Below are positions 46,349 through 59,409 of a stretch of 64,000 nt of DNA, piece by piece (positions within the stretch are counted from its first letter, which is position 1; each line of letters begins with the position of its first letter). The position numbers were made by a program, and so were the translations under genes. Under the pieces are notes generated by a model. The model saw only the letters and a list, made by a program, of their open reading frames with translations. It did no database searches and was not told the origin of the DNA. Location of the stretch: the NCBI GenBank assembly GCA_933207985.1, contig OW240913.1, positions 329,045,960 to 329,109,959 of the forward strand. The letters run 5' to 3'. The DNA is from Pelobates cultripes (taxonomy: Eukaryota; Chordata; Amphibia; Anura; Pelobatidae).

Positions 46349-46811
46349 AGGGACACTTTAGTCACTATAACCACTTTGTCTCTTTGAATTGGTTATAGTG
46401 CCTAGAGTGCCCTGACACTGTCCCTCCATTCAGTGTTGCACCATGTTTGTGCAGTATGCCACAAAATAAGAGTCCCTGGCCACCCACAGTCCGGCCCCTT
46501 CTGTATGTGTAGCTAAGGCAGAGATTACACAGTTCCTTGTTGTCATACCCATTCATACTGTCAGTTGGAGCTCTGACAGGTTAAAAGCAGTCAGCTGACA
46601 CTCTCAGCCAATCACAGCTGCCCATTGGTTCTCAGGGTAATACTTCCTTATTAGCCAAAGCAGCACAGAGGGGATGGACTGCCGTGGTCTCTTGTTTAGC
46701 ATTAAAACATTAAAAACTGTTTAATGCTGAAAGAAATGATGGAACCAGAGGACTCCCTACACTATAACCAGCTTAATGAGATGAAGCAGATACAGTGCCT
46801 ACAGTGTCCCT
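46349..46811. mobile_element. TTAA-flanked MITE (463 bp)
   Basis: TTAA at 46345-46348 and 46812-46815. Ends AGGGACACTTTAGTCACTAT and ACAGTGTCCCT, with subterminal inverted CTATAACC blocks. The same family as 20050-20427. Confidence 0.85.
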
Positions 46812-46815
46812 TTAA

Positions 46816-47635
46816 GTGAATTTCACTCAATGTGAGTATCACACATTTCTGTACTAAATAATTTTTTCTCTATAGCATATTTATTGTTTAGTAAATAATC
46901 TTCCTCATGCACTGACCTTACTTCCTAAGTTATAGAGACCCTTCGGCTGTTTATTATTACCAAAAGATTGCTAAATAAAATAAATAATTATTTGCCAAGT
47001 CTGAATAATCACACATTGTGTCAGATCATGGCAAATGATGAATGTGTCTCCAAAAAAGATAAAAAAAGATCTACAGTATTATCTGTCATTTTGAAATCAT
47101 CCCAATACATTTTGCCAAATCTCCCTAAATAAGGACTTGGCATCTTACCATATTTGAGCTGGAAAAGGCTGAGAATAATGAGAATGGCAGTCCAGCAGAT
47201 GCTGGTGTGCCACAGTTTTTCTAACTCTGACCTATTTAAATGTCCAAATATATTTAAATGTTTTTTAGAAGATGGAGAAAATCTGGCGAATGTCCATTTG
47301 CTTCAGGGTTGTTCCAACAGATTTGTGGCTGTTACTGTATCTCTGTATTGCCAAGAATGGATATAGAATGGAATGGATACAGAGCAATTCATAATTTCAA
47401 TTTCTATTTAGTGAACTTCAATATAATTGCATCACAGTAAGTCCATTCAGATTCATGCCTACTGAGGTCTCCCTTTACCTGCTGAGCACGTCTGCATTTG
47501 TCCCTCTAACTATAGTATTCCATCCATTTCCCCAAGCTTTGTTTTTTGAGTGCAACTTTAAATTTCTGGTTTACTTAGACACCTTATTACTTTTATAACC
47601 CATCCTTAGATGCAATATTTACCTTGCAGGGTTAA
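46816..47635. other. Unassigned AT-rich sequence
   Basis: No gene recognised. Confidence 0.5.
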
Positions 47636-48025
47636 GTCCTCCTCTAGTGGCTGTTTACTAGACAGCCACTAGAGGACACTTCCGTGTTCATAGAACACGA
47701 AAAGTGTGTTATAACAACGCTGGACGTCCTCACGTTATGTGAGGACCTACAGCGTCGCCGAAATCCCCAAAGGAAAGCTTTATTCAATGCTTTCCTATGT
47801 GGAGGTCTAATGCGCATTAGGTCTCCCCCGCCGCCGGCCACAGATGTGCAGTAGGTCTCCCCCGCCGGCTAACATCAGCGGGGGAGGAGCGTAGGCGGAG
47901 CCTGACCCAGCGCAGAACACGAAAAGGTAAGTCACTGTTTTAACCCCTTCAGCAACTTGGGATGGGGGGTGGGAAGTAGAGGGGACCTGCAAAGCGGTTT
48001 GTTTTCCTGGCACTGTAGAGTCCCT
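47636..48025. mobile_element. TTAA-type MITE, GC-rich
   Basis: It ends GGCACTGTAGAGTCCCT before TTAA (48026-48029), the typical terminus of this group. The left boundary near TTAAGTCCTCCTCTAGTGG is less typical. Inside is a hairpin CCTCTAGTGGCTGT/ACAGCCACTAGAGG (47641-47674) and a GC-rich CCCCCGCCG core. Confidence 0.6.
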
Positions 48026-48142
48026 TTAAGCATGCGTGGAATAGGCATAAGGCTAGTTCTATATATAAGAGACTAATGCAAGTATTTAGCAAATTGGGTC
48101 GAATGGCTCTTATCTGCCATCACATTCTATGTTTCTATGTAA
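48026..48142 (+). mobile_element. CR1 LINE 3' tail fragment
   Basis: TTAAGCATGCGTGGAATAGGC matches the CR1 coding end (compare 49740-49760), and the fragment ends in CATTCTATGTTTCTATGT. It begins exactly at the TTAA shared with the MITE end. Confidence 0.85.
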
Positions 48143-48144
48143 CT

Positions 48145-49067
48145 GTAGGTTTTAGCTTTGTGAGTTATTGTAGAAATGTGCTAACAATGTGTTAGAATTT
48201 TGACAAATCTGCTGGCAGCAATATGTCTTTGAATTAAGATGCCCGCAATCTATTTCTACATAGCAAAATGAGAAGAAGAGAAGTCTGCCCTTGTATATAT
48301 TGTCATGCCTAATCAACATAATCACATGAGTTTAACTGAATTGGACCATTCATTCACAAATAATGTTGATGTAAAGTCATCATCAGGTAGTATAACTATG
48401 TAATTTGTATATTGCGTTAGCTAAATTGATATAATATGTATAGATACTTTCAGGGCCACCATCAGGACTTGACAACTGTAATGTGCGAATATGTAGCAAT
48501 TATCGCTATATATATGTGCCTCTGCAGGCCCACGGCTGCCTGTATAGTGAAGAGGGGCCTAACAAATGGGATCTTCCGCTTCTGGCAGCTCCTCTCTCCA
48601 GGTCTTGCAAGCCTCCAGCCGTAAGAGTGCTGCCATGTGTTACCATGGCAATGCTCCACGTGACACACAGAACGGGGGTGCGAACGTTAGAAAGATGAAC
48701 TCCTGGAAGCTGAATATCACATTTGCTGGGCCCTGGCATCCTGCACACTCTGCATCCGCTCTACACATACACAGAACATGCTTATGAGCGGACTCAGGAT
48801 TTGCCAATTGGTTGGGCTTGGGGGCCCAAGCGTTGAGCTGTGTAAGTTGCCTAAATGTTTCTGATGGCAGCCCTGGATACTTTCTGGAACCATGGGTGCA
48901 ACAGTAGATTCTTTGAGAAATATACAAATTAGTTCTTATCCAAATAACCAGTATGACATACTGCAATGCTAGATTGAGGCTACACTATAGGAAATGTGTG
49001 GGGTACGTGCATACATTTTATTTAGAATAGTAAAGATTCTAAGGTTTGCCACTTGTTCAGTACACGC
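48145..49067. other. Unassigned sequence
   Basis: No gene seen. Confidence 0.45.
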
Positions 49068-49071
49068 TTAA

Positions 49072-49205
49072 AGGAACACTCCAAACATCATTACCACTAC
49101 AGCTCCCGAAAAAAATTAGCATTATATTAGGACTGCAATATCTGTAATAAAGGCCATTATTCAGGGCATCCATAACTACTGTGTGCATAAAGCTAGCAGT
49201 GTCCT
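49072..49205. mobile_element. TTAA MITE left end, truncated
   Basis: TTAA (49068-49071) followed by AGGAACACTCCAAACATCA, a left end of the TTAA MITE type. No matching right end is seen before the CR1 sequence, which may have interrupted it. Confidence 0.5.
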
Positions 49206-49264
49206 AATTGTATAATGACTTAATTCTCAATCACTGTGCATTACGAGAGCTATCAGGAAATGGA

Positions 49265-49787
49265 AATGTGGCTCTGTGGCAGAGACCTCTTTCGAACTGT
49301 TGTCATGTACCATTCTGTACCATTGTACAGAACACTGGTGAGACCTCACTTGGAGTATTGTACACAGTACTGGAGACTGTATCTTCAGAAGGATATTGAT
49401 ACCTTAGAGAGGGTTCAGAGAAGGGCTACTAAACTGGTTCATGGATTGCGGGATAAAACTTACCAGGAAAGGTTAAAGGATCTTAACATGTATAGCTTGG
49501 AGGAAAGACGAGACAGGGGGGATATGATAGAAACATTTAAATATATAAAGGGAATCAACACAGTAAAGGAGGAGACTATATTTAAAAGAAGAAAAACTAC
49601 CACAACAAGAGGACATAGTCTTAAATTAGAGGGACAAAGGTTTAAAAATAATATCAGGAAGTATTACTTTACTGAGAGGGTAGTGGATGCATGGAATAGC
49701 CTTCCAGCTGAAGTGGTAGAGGTTAACACAGTAAAGGAGTTTAAGCATGCGTGGGATATGCATAAGGCTATCCTAACTATAAGATAA
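49265..49787 (+). pseudogene. C-terminal part of CR1 reverse transcriptase
   Basis: Open frame with VPLYRTLVRPHLEYCTQYWR, KDIDTLERVQRRATKLV, YSLEERRDRGDMIETFKYIK and VVDAWNSLPAEVVEVNTVKE, all hallmark CR1 thumb and C-terminal motifs. The polymerase and endonuclease domains are missing. The frame is intact to its natural stop at 49785-49787, so insertion was fairly recent. Confidence 0.9.
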
Positions 49788-49885
49788 GACTAGGAACTAA
49801 TGAAAGTATTTAGAAAATTGGGCAGACTAGATGGGCCGAATGGTTCTTATCTGCCGTCACATTCTATGTTTCTATGTTTCTATGT
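49265..49885 (+). mobile_element. CR1 LINE 3' end
   Basis: 5'-truncated CR1 copy: RT C-terminus, a short 3' UTR (GGGCAGACTAGATGGGCCGAATGG) and a terminal TATGTTTC repeat. It is the best-preserved of three CR1 tails in the window. Confidence 0.9.
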
Positions 49886-49889
49886 GATA

Positions 49890-52017
49890 ATAGTATTATA
49901 GCACTATACATATCTCTTGCTGTAAATAAAATGGGAAGATACTTTTTTACATTCAACAGGGTACCGAGGGTCTGCTCATTTTACAGATCTATGGCATATC
50001 TTCTTTTTTTTTAATTTGATCTAGAAGCCCTAGGTTGCAATATAACATATGCAGTTAGTGTGTGAATACACCATATGGGTGATTACACTGTAATGATTAC
50101 ATATGCCTAGAATTCCATTTCAAATTAAGATTTATATGCTTCTAGGCATTGTAAAATGTTCTAAATATATGTTCATCATCTCTCCATATTTTACTGTAGT
50201 TTTCTGGGTTACATACTGAAGAACATAGATTTGAGGTTTGAATTTGGAGAAGCCCAGAGCTTTTCAAGGTTTTGGCTGGGTGTTTTCCTATAAACATCAT
50301 CATGTGGAATGAGTACGAATGCAAGGGTGCCCAAGGTTATTTAGAGTAAAAGGTAATTTTAATCACAAGGTCATTCAAGGTTTTCTTTATACACATGCGT
50401 GTTCCGACAGTTTTACAGCAAGCATATGAAGATGGACTTAATAGGACATATACTTGTGGTCTGTCATTGAAGAGAGAATATGCCAGTTTTGAAACGAGAC
50501 AGTATTTTATTTGGATCTCATCAGAAGTTGCCTTAGATGAGTGGACGGGTACAGATTAAAGACAGCATGCTGTGTTTTAGGGGAAGCCCAGAACACGAAC
50601 TGCTGTTTAAACTTGTCTGTCTATGGAAAAATGCCAGTGTTTTCTTTTCATCTTGCCCTGCTGACCACTTTCCAAGTTCATGCCTTTTGCATGGTGTCCT
50701 ACTCTGCAAACAGAACTTGCATCATAACTACTACGATGGCAGTATTGATATTTTAATCTTGGATCTTCTGTGAAACACAGTCTGTAAGTCTGTTGTGGTA
50801 AAACCATTGGACAGCATTGTATGATTTTCATAACAGATATTTACTAAAGGTGCATGGCAACCAAACCACAACATTTGAACAACAGTGAATAATGTAATTT
50901 ACAAATCTTTATTACGAGCAATACTAATAAAATATAATGTACAATGTAAATAGTACGAATAATGTTCTACCCATCTTTACAGGTGCTGCTAAACTTACTC
51001 TGCTAAACATTTTTTACTTATTTTACTAATTATATTTTCAACTCTTTCAGTGTCAATAAAAAAAGAGTACATGTCTTATAAACATGGGATGCACAGCTAA
51101 AATGTATCTATTAAAATTAAATAATAAAAAAAAGAAAAGAAAGCATATTCACATATAGATTGCTGCTTAGATACACCTAAAAAAAAGAGAAACACATTTT
51201 ACTTTTTATGAGCATTTTTGCCACATCTGATAGATAGATAGATAGATAGATAATTGCACTCATTTAGTAACTAGTTACAGTAAGGATTTGTATTACAGAG
51301 GACATTACAGGCTGCTATTACAAAGTGCAAGTAATCACTGTAGTGCACTTTGTGGGCTTAGTATCCTCCACTCCGCTGCTAGAATGCAGACATGGAGTTT
51401 GAATTACACTAGCTGCTGTAAAGTGTGGTAGGAGAAAGCAAGTGGCATCAAAGTTTTAAAAAGTTATTTTTCTGTTTCTGAAATGAATAATAGTATAGAT
51501 AGTATAGATCTGTCAAATGGCTTGGATAACAATTTTGCATTCTCTAGATTAGTTACAGTTTTGTCTACTTCCTTGTTTTGTCTATTTCCTTCTAAATTTA
51601 ATTTCTAAAATGTAATGTAGCCATCATGCCATGACAAGACTTTATTTTAGAAATGTTGATTAAAACCATATAACCATATCATTTACGTTGAATTAACGTG
51701 GGAACCATCAGTAATGTTTTGTAGTATTACAGATTTCATAGTATTATTATGACAGTTCTCAAAGTATGGAACTCGTACTCGATACCTGCCATCGGTAGCA
51801 CATATGAAGCCAGGATAGGAGGAAGGTGAGTGGAGTTATTGTGAGTGTGCCAATGATGCAATTAACATTACCTCTGATGTTAGAAAGAGGGTAAGAAAAA
51901 AATCATGACTGTCTCAGCCGATGTAGGACAATTGGAAGGTATTTCTTAAGTGCCTTCCCAGCATGTCTCTGTTTTCTTGTTCCCCTCATGTGATCCTCTC
52001 TGGATTAAAGAAGGTAC
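49890..52017. other. Unassigned AT-rich sequence
   Basis: No gene recognised. A GATA microsatellite at 51229-51252. Confidence 0.5.
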
Positions 52018-52021
52018 TTAA

Positions 52022-52544
52022 AGTGGATCTGTCACAATATTGGGTCTTTGCATAATTTGCAAAGACCCCCGATGGTGACATCTTTGCTCGAGACATGGGG
52101 GGCATGCAAAGGTGAGATGTATTCACCTGTACCTGTCTCTTGCTGGGACAACCATCCAGTTCCGGGCTTTCTTCTTCAGCTCATGGTGCATCAGCTTTCA
52201 AGAGACAACACCAGCTCTGTAGTCCATAGAACAGGCTTCCCCAAACTCCGGCCCTCCAGATGTTGCTGAACTACAACTCCCATGATCCTATGAATGAAAT
52301 AGATAGGCTGAGTTGTAGTTCAGCAACATCTGGAGGGCCGGAGTTTGGGGAAGCCTGCCATAGGAAGATCTTAATTTCCTTACAGCCATCACTGGTAACA
52401 AGGCTTGATATCTTGATATGTCTTGGTATATATTTTGACTTGGTTGGAATTTCAGTGAAATTCTAACATAGTCAACCTGAGTATTTTATAAAGATTTTAT
52501 TTTTATGAAATACTCTTTTTGGAGGGGATAGTGACAATGCTGCT
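52022..52544. mobile_element. TTAA-flanked MITE with nested insertion
   Basis: TTAA at 52018-52021 and 52545-52548. Ends AGTGGATCTGTCAC and GTGACAATGCTGCT are imperfectly inverted. It contains the hAT MITE at 52232-52357, which must be younger. Confidence 0.6.
52232..52357. mobile_element. Palindromic hAT MITE (126 bp)
   Basis: CAGGCTTCCCCAAACTCCGG... and its near-perfect complement ...CCGGAGTTTGGGGAAGCCTG form a ~50-bp-arm palindrome. The 8-bp duplication CCATAGAA / CCATAGGA (52224-52231, 52358-52365) has one mismatch. Confidence 0.9.
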
Positions 52545-52548
52545 TTAA

Positions 52549-54120
52549 GACCCTTATAACTATTATCTTTGGTGTGTGGAATAATAATATGCAACTTCCT
52601 AATTTAAGCAATTGCAGTCTTCACGGGGGATCAACTAACAGTCAACATTTTAAGTCCCAATGCTTCTGCTATAATCTTAAAGGAGGCAAACATATATCCA
52701 GCTTTGAAGTTATGCATCACTCTTTCTCTTTGTTTTAAGTAAAAAAAAAATTTCCCTGAAATGTTATATCGTCAATAAAGAATGTTGTCATTAATTGGGG
52801 CTTTAATTCCATTTTTGGGTAACCAATCCTTCTGGAAGACTGTAATGCATTCTAAACCTATACTTTGCATTTACTTCTATTATCATTGGCCAACAATGAT
52901 AATAGGATAACGAGAATTGCGAAAAAATTGCTGGTTTGAATTATTTTTCCAGATCGCCTTCTTTGGCCTAACATTTTCAAATTCCTTGTCAACTCTCCAA
53001 TAATCCTGGTTTAAGAAAAAAACTCTTGAAGAGAATTTGGGACACGGTCCCCAAACCAAAGTTCAGCGATTTCCGAATGTTAGTATCTTTAGAGATTGTC
53101 AAATATGATTACATATTTTAGTCATATTTTTCATAGAATGGAATCTCACTTAATGAGATACTCCTCCCGTGTAGTGAAATTTTTGAAATATCAAGGCAAT
53201 TGATTACAACGGCTAATTACTCTTGTCTGTTCCAGTGTAAAACATTTTGCAGGTGCCACAATGTGATTAAAGCCTGATGTACCCAGAATGTGAAAATTCG
53301 TCTTAGCAGTCCATTCAGCGCAACTTCATTCAACTGTTAGATGAAAAATATTCATTCCAAGGGGATTAGTTTTTCTTTTACAAAATGAAATAGGAAAAAC
53401 TTAGCAAGATGATCAGCTGAAGGATATTAAATAGAAACTTGTGAGGTTTAGCAAATGTCATTTTCATGATAAATACAGCTCTCTAGACAAAGTCTCTTGT
53501 TAATTAACCCCCAAACCTCTGGGAGACACTTTGCTAGAAGGATTTACATTCTCGTCTACGATATTCACCTGATTGAATCTACAATAGTAGATGTTCTGTG
53601 CCTGTTCGAGGTAAAGTAGAGGGCTCGGTTTTAGATATCAGCAAGTGACAGCTAGTGCTGCACTCTATTGTGTCCAATACCTAAGTTCTCTGCAAGGGGT
53701 AAATTAAATTCTCTGATACGTGCACTGCATCACTACAAGACGGGCATGGCTTCCATATACCGTTACATTATGTTATTTTTCAGTAACTGTGAATTTCACA
53801 ATTTTAACACAACCTAGTAACTAACTAAAATTTGGCTGTTGGCTCTATATTCAAAGTAGGTTAATAAGTTAATTCTTGTAGTACAGTAGGCATGATGCAT
53901 GTATGGCAGTTCTGGAGAAAATGGCAAGTGTGTATTTGTTTGCAGGGGCAAACTGAGCACTTGTTTACCTGAGGGCCGAAGACTGTTGGACACCCTTCTG
54001 CTTTTTAGAATCAATATACATGCTGGGAAGTTCACCGACCTCCCCAACTGGTTATTCAGCATTTAGGGGCCCTGAGAACATAAGGCCCTGTTAAAAACTT
54101 TCCTTCCCCTTTCCTCACCC
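52549..54120. other. Unassigned AT-rich sequence
   Basis: No gene recognised. 53200-53560 is unique-looking with TTAATTAA cores and could be conserved noncoding DNA. Confidence 0.4.
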
Positions 54121-55235
54121 AACTCTCCACTAATACACAGACTGACCACTAACACACTGACTGTCCACTAATACACTGACTGACCACTAACACACTGACT
54201 GTCCACTAACACACTGAGTGACCACTAATACACTGACTGTCCACTAATACACTGACTGACCACTAACACACTGACTGTCCACTAATACACTGACTGACCA
54301 CTAACACACTGGCTATGCACTAACACACTGACTGTCCACTAACACACTAACTGACCACTAACACACTGACTGTTCACTAATACACTGACTGACCACTAAC
54401 ACACCGACTGTCCACTAACACACTGAGTGACCACTAATACACTGACTCACCACTACTGTATACACCTAACACACTGACTGTCACCTAATACACTGACTGA
54501 ACACTAACACACTGACTGTCCACTAATACACTGACTGACCACTAACACACTGGCTATGCACTAACACACTGACTGTCCACTAACATACTAACTGACCACT
54601 AACACACTGACTGTCCACTAATACACTGACTGACCACTAACACACCGACTGTCCACTAACACACTGAGTGACCACTAATACACTGACTCACCACTACTGT
54701 ATACACCTAACACACTGACTGTCACCTAATACACTGACTGACCACTAACACACTGACTGTCCACTAATACTTGTCTACGACCACTAACACACTGACTGTC
54801 CACTAATACTCGTCTACTCACTAACACACTGACTGTCCACTAATACACAGACTGACCACTAACACACTGACTGTCCACTAACACACTGACTGTCCACTAA
54901 TACACTGACTGACCACTAACACACTGACTATGCACTAACACACTGACTGTCCACTAACACACTAACTGACCACTAACACACTGACTGTCCACTAATACAC
55001 TGACCACTAACACACCGACTGTCCACTAACACACTGAGTGACCACTAATACACTGACTCACCACTAATACACTGACTGACCACTAACACACTGACTGTCC
55101 ACTAACACACTGACTCACCACTAACACACTGACTGTCCACTAACACACTGACTGACCACTAATACACTGACTGACCACTAACACACTGACTGTCCACTAA
55201 CACACTGACTGACCACTAACACACTGACTGACCAC
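54121..55235. repeat. 20-bp minisatellite, ~1.1 kb
   Basis: Unit close to ACACTGACTGWCCACTAAC(A), roughly 55 copies. Alternation of GACTGACC and GACTGTCC gives a ~40-bp higher-order period. A ~310-bp block (about 54230-54480) repeats again near 54490-54740 with the same rare variants (CTGGCTATGCAC, CTACTGTATACACC), showing segmental duplication inside the array. Confidence 0.95.
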
Positions 55236-55555
55236 CAGCCTCTGTGAAACCTCTGCTCCTCAGCTGGCAGCTCAGCCTGTGTGTAGAGGGCGTGACTGGA
55301 AGCATGTCATGTCCCCGCCTCTCTCTCCCTCGCAGAGCAGGCAGCCAGCAGAGGAGCAGAATGAAGGCTGGGCAAGGGAAAACACAGCCTGAACAGCTCA
55401 GCAACGCTACACAGTGAGAGGTAGGATCAGGGGAGGCTGGCAGCCTTAGGCCTGGGGGGCAAATCCAGTCAAGTGGCCCATTTCACCAAGAGGAGAGTTA
55501 AAATACCTTTCTCATGTGATTGAAAGGGGGTTGGGCAGTCACCTAAACAGACACT

Positions 55556-55915
55556 CAATGACAGGCACACACATACTTGCTGATTTGGTGCACACTAAAA
55601 AACACTCACTCACTGACAGGCACATGCACACACTCACTGACAGGCACACAGACACACACAGAAAGACACACTGTTACAGGCATACTGACTCAGACAGACA
55701 GACAAACTGACACACACAAACAGACAGGCATACTGGCTGACACACACACAGACAAACTGGCACACACAGAGACATACTGACACACACAAACAGACATACT
55801 GGCGCACACACAGACAGACATACTGGCGCACACACACAGACATACTGACACACACACACACACAGAGACATACCGACACATACAGCCATACTCATACACA
55901 CACATACACCCAAAC
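55556..55915. repeat. CA/GACA-rich simple sequence
   Basis: Units such as CATACTGGCACACACAGACA, degenerate, inside the hAT element. Confidence 0.9.
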
Positions 55916-55939
55916 TTTACACTTTTAAAACCAGTAGAC

Positions 55940-56345
55940 AGGGGCTGAGTAAAGGGACAGGGCTGCAGTGTGGGGACAGGGGCTGTAGTGGAGGGTATAT
56001 GCTGTAACTGGGGGTTTAGGAAATGTAGGGGGGGGATAGGGGCGGAAGTAGGTTGATGGCTACAATTTGGGAAAGGGGCTGTGGTGTGGGTGATATGGGT
56101 TGCAATTGGGGGAAAAGAGCTGTAGTGGGGATATTATGGGGCTGTAGTGGGGGGCATAGGGCTCAGGAAGGGGGCAGGAGCTGAGGGGGGAGGAGCAGGG
56201 AAAGGGTGGGCCAGGGGCTGAGATGGGGGGACAGGGGCTGAAGAAAGGGACAGGGACGGATGAGGGGGACAGGGACGGATGAGGGGGGACAGGGGCTGAG
56301 GTAGGGTGGCAGGGGCTGCCTAAGGGGACAGGGGCTGAGGAGGGG
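55940..56345. repeat. G-rich GGGGACAGGGGCTG repeat
   Basis: Short degenerate units around GGGACAGGGGCTGAGG repeated across ~400 bp. Several consecutive G-runs suggest G-quadruplex potential on the plus strand. Confidence 0.8.
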
Positions 56346-56721
56346 AATAAAAAAAAAACTAAAGTGTATTTCCCCCCCTCCCAGAGTCTTACCTTAGGCC
56401 AGGGAGTGGTTGGCAACAGCAACCAGCAGTCAGTGAAGTCGGCCTCTCCTGATGATGTCAGGAGGAGGGGGCGTGGCTTCCTCTGCTCCTCCCCCAGACT
56501 CCCCAGAGGTCCTGTTAGAAGAGCAGTGAAAGGCCGGCCGACTCCACTGACTGCAGGCTGCAGGGAGAGCGAGGTAAGTTAAAAAATCTGAGTCCCCAAC
56601 CAGAGGCAGGGCCGGAGCCAGAAGCAGGGGGTTCAGATTTTTCCTTTTTTTGCTGGATGCAGGCGGCCTGGGGGGGCAATTGCCTCTCTGCCCCCCTTCC
56701 CAGCCCACCCCTGGGTAGGAT

Positions 56722-58928
56722 GGAGGGGGCTCTACGTTGTATTTATAACTTCTAATAACTGTGGGTGAGTGGTAGGATGCGGGCTGGAAGGAAAATTAGA
56801 TAATATGTGAGTTTTTAAGGTGACAATGTGAGAAACCAGAGGGGGTGGGAAGCTAGGCATAATTAAGAGGGGTGCAGAGAGAAGGGGATATAAAATGGTT
56901 TCGTACACACAACCCATTAATTCCCTTTAAGTAATTTATATGAATGTACACTAACACTACACAGTCCCTCACACCCTGCTATCACACTGCCTCACTGCAT
57001 AATTACACCCCACATTACCACAAACACATGATCTCACTGTATACACCCTCACATTCACAAAATTAAAAAGCCTACGCAAACACCAACATTTACAAATTGA
57101 AAAAAATAATTACAGACACATAAAACACTTCAAGTATAATGGGACCCTGAAGTCGTCACAACATGGAAGTACAGTTGCATTATTCACTCCAGTAAACACC
57201 GCAATAGTGTTTACTGGGGTGAAGGAACAAGAAATTGTCACTTCTCTGTAAGTTACAGTTAAATAATGGTGCATGAGTGTGCAGAAGAAATATGTGTAGC
57301 TTCTCACTGATTTGAAAATAATTCATGGAAAATAACTCACAGTGAATGGATCTGTTACACTGTCACGTCATCGCAACTTAAATCCGGTCTATCCTTTAAG
57401 TTGCTTTTCACAATGATGCAGCACGTCTTCCAGGAATCCATTTTGGAAGCCGAAGTCTACACCTCTACAAATTTAATCCCTAGCATTCCTAATGTGTATA
57501 GCCACAACATTGCTATGTATATATGTCAATCAAAGTAAACATTCAGGGTGCATAGGAATGACACTGACCAATAACCAAAAGCCCATTAAATCTCACCTAT
57601 TGCTCATTCAGAAGATGCCCTGTCGTCATTTTTAGGATTGGTAACACAGGCTATCCTGAATATTCCTATATATTTCCTTAGGGATATTCTCGAACTCAAG
57701 TATGTTGAGTTTGTTTAGCTGCCTCAACATGACCAAGTGCGTCTCCCCCTAGACATCAATATAAAGACTAAGAGACCAGAACTTGTTGTTAAGTTAGCCT
57801 CTAATATAAGCAGTTAAAGTTGCTGCATAGTTCTGTCACTTGCACAGGGGCAGGGGGCCCTGACCACAATACACTTTGTTACAAGTAGCTGTTCATCTTT
57901 TTTTTAACATGTTCAAATGAATGCCAGAGAACCTTACAATCCAGAAGCATAAAGTGCCATAAGTTCCATAATGTACGCTGATATCAATATGGCAACTGCT
58001 AGTGGTAGGTTAGGGGATATTGATAACAGTGACTGGTATGAGTTCCTTTGCTCAGCTACCACCTGTAGGGGCAATCTCTGCAGTATAGGCTATTAGAGAA
58101 GTTCAAACATCTCCAACTGGTCAAGGTTGTGCAACACAAATGGGTTCACATGGTCTACCCACCCTGTGGACAAAGAACATTCCAGTACTCGCTAAGTAAA
58201 TGTGAATACTGTCCAGGGTGTGGTATATTTCATCAGTAACACTCCTTTCCCAAATAATGCACTTGTGTCATGTAGACAAAGCTAGAGTAGTCAGTATAAG
58301 GTGCTCAGAGGTAAACAGCGGTACAGACACATGAAGAAATAAGACTGAAATGATAGGTTAGTGGAGATGGGGGAAGACCATGTCAAAAAGGTGTGACATT
58401 CAAAATGTGGAATTATCCTCACTTGTTCTGATTTTTATGCGTATTACAGTGTGACACATCCTGCACTGCTGGGGACAGACCTCTTTCTTTGTCATATTAA
58501 AAAAAAAAAATACTTGTTAGTTGACAGTCAAATTGGAAAGCTGACGTCCAAATTCCAAATGGTAAAATATCTCCCAAGCTGTATGTTCTTCAATTACATT
58601 TTCACGCAGTTTGGCTATTATTGATCAAAATGTGAAGTGAGTTGCTTGCCACAGATCCCTTATTAGTGCATCATCATCAAGAACTCTTTCGTACTATATA
58701 TAATGTATTCTCAAATAAAGCAACTTTTACAAAGACTAAGGAGGGGAATCTATACAAGAGAAGGATTATATATGGTTATTGGCTGGACATTGACTGAACA
58801 CAGTGTGATAAAGTATTTGTGGGCCAAACCTTTGGTGAGACTTATTGTAGACCTAAACAAAAATATATCCATGGTCTCTTACATTTTTATAAAGCACACT
58901 CATGTAAATACATCATTAAACCTTTTTG
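56722..58928. other. Unassigned sequence
   Basis: No gene recognised. Confidence 0.5.
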
Positions 58929-59062
58929 TACTCTGTCAGGGCCGGTGCAAGGATTTTTGCCGCCCTAGGCAAAAGTAAAGTTTGCCGCCCCCCCCCCATA
59001 TGACATCACAATGCCCCATGTTAACTAACGCAAGTGCTGCAGTGCCGCCGTGTTTACATTAA

Positions 59063-59139
59063 AAGGCCTGCAGGGACAGGCTATAGACACCAGAACCACT
59101 ACATTAAGCTGCAGTGGTTCTGGGGACTATAGTGTTTCT
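59063..59139. mobile_element. Small TTAA MITE nested in hAT
   Basis: TTAA at 59059-59062 and 59140-59143, with CCAGAACCACT...AGTGGTTCTGG inverted and CTATAGTGTTTCTT matching the TTAA MITE end type. Confidence 0.65.
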
Positions 59140-59409
59140 TTAATGTGAGGTAAATTAGAGATTAGTGCCACGAATAATATACTAGATTGCCTACTTGATG
59201 ATGATGGGCTCTAGCTGCAGTCTGGCTCCACTGGTCTGGTGCAGAACAGGCTCTCTGGAGGCGGTTTGTAACTGTGGTCACAAAAATCAATGTTCTGGGA
59301 GAACGGAAGCAGCTCCATTTTTTGGGGGTCCTTTACACAGCTCAAGGTCTGGGTCCCAGGGTCCACCTTCATGTTCCACAATTAGTTTGTTCACAGGAGT
59401 AGGGGATGT

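Larger units (their letters stand above)
55428..56713. mobile_element. hAT element (1286 bp)
   Basis: Ends CAGGGGAGGCTGGC and CAGCCCACCCCTG with a perfect 8-bp duplication GGTAGGAT (55420-55427, 56714-56721). No transposase seen. The interior is CA-rich and G-rich repeats. Confidence 0.9.

Noticed and set aside
48436..48966. Cluster of overlapping 60-108-codon frames on both strands
   Set aside because: No domain, no splice-supported structure visible, and mutually overlapping; treated as chance.
55634..55913. Cys/Val-rich minus-strand frames
   Set aside because: Direct translation of a CA/GACA microsatellite in several frames at once.
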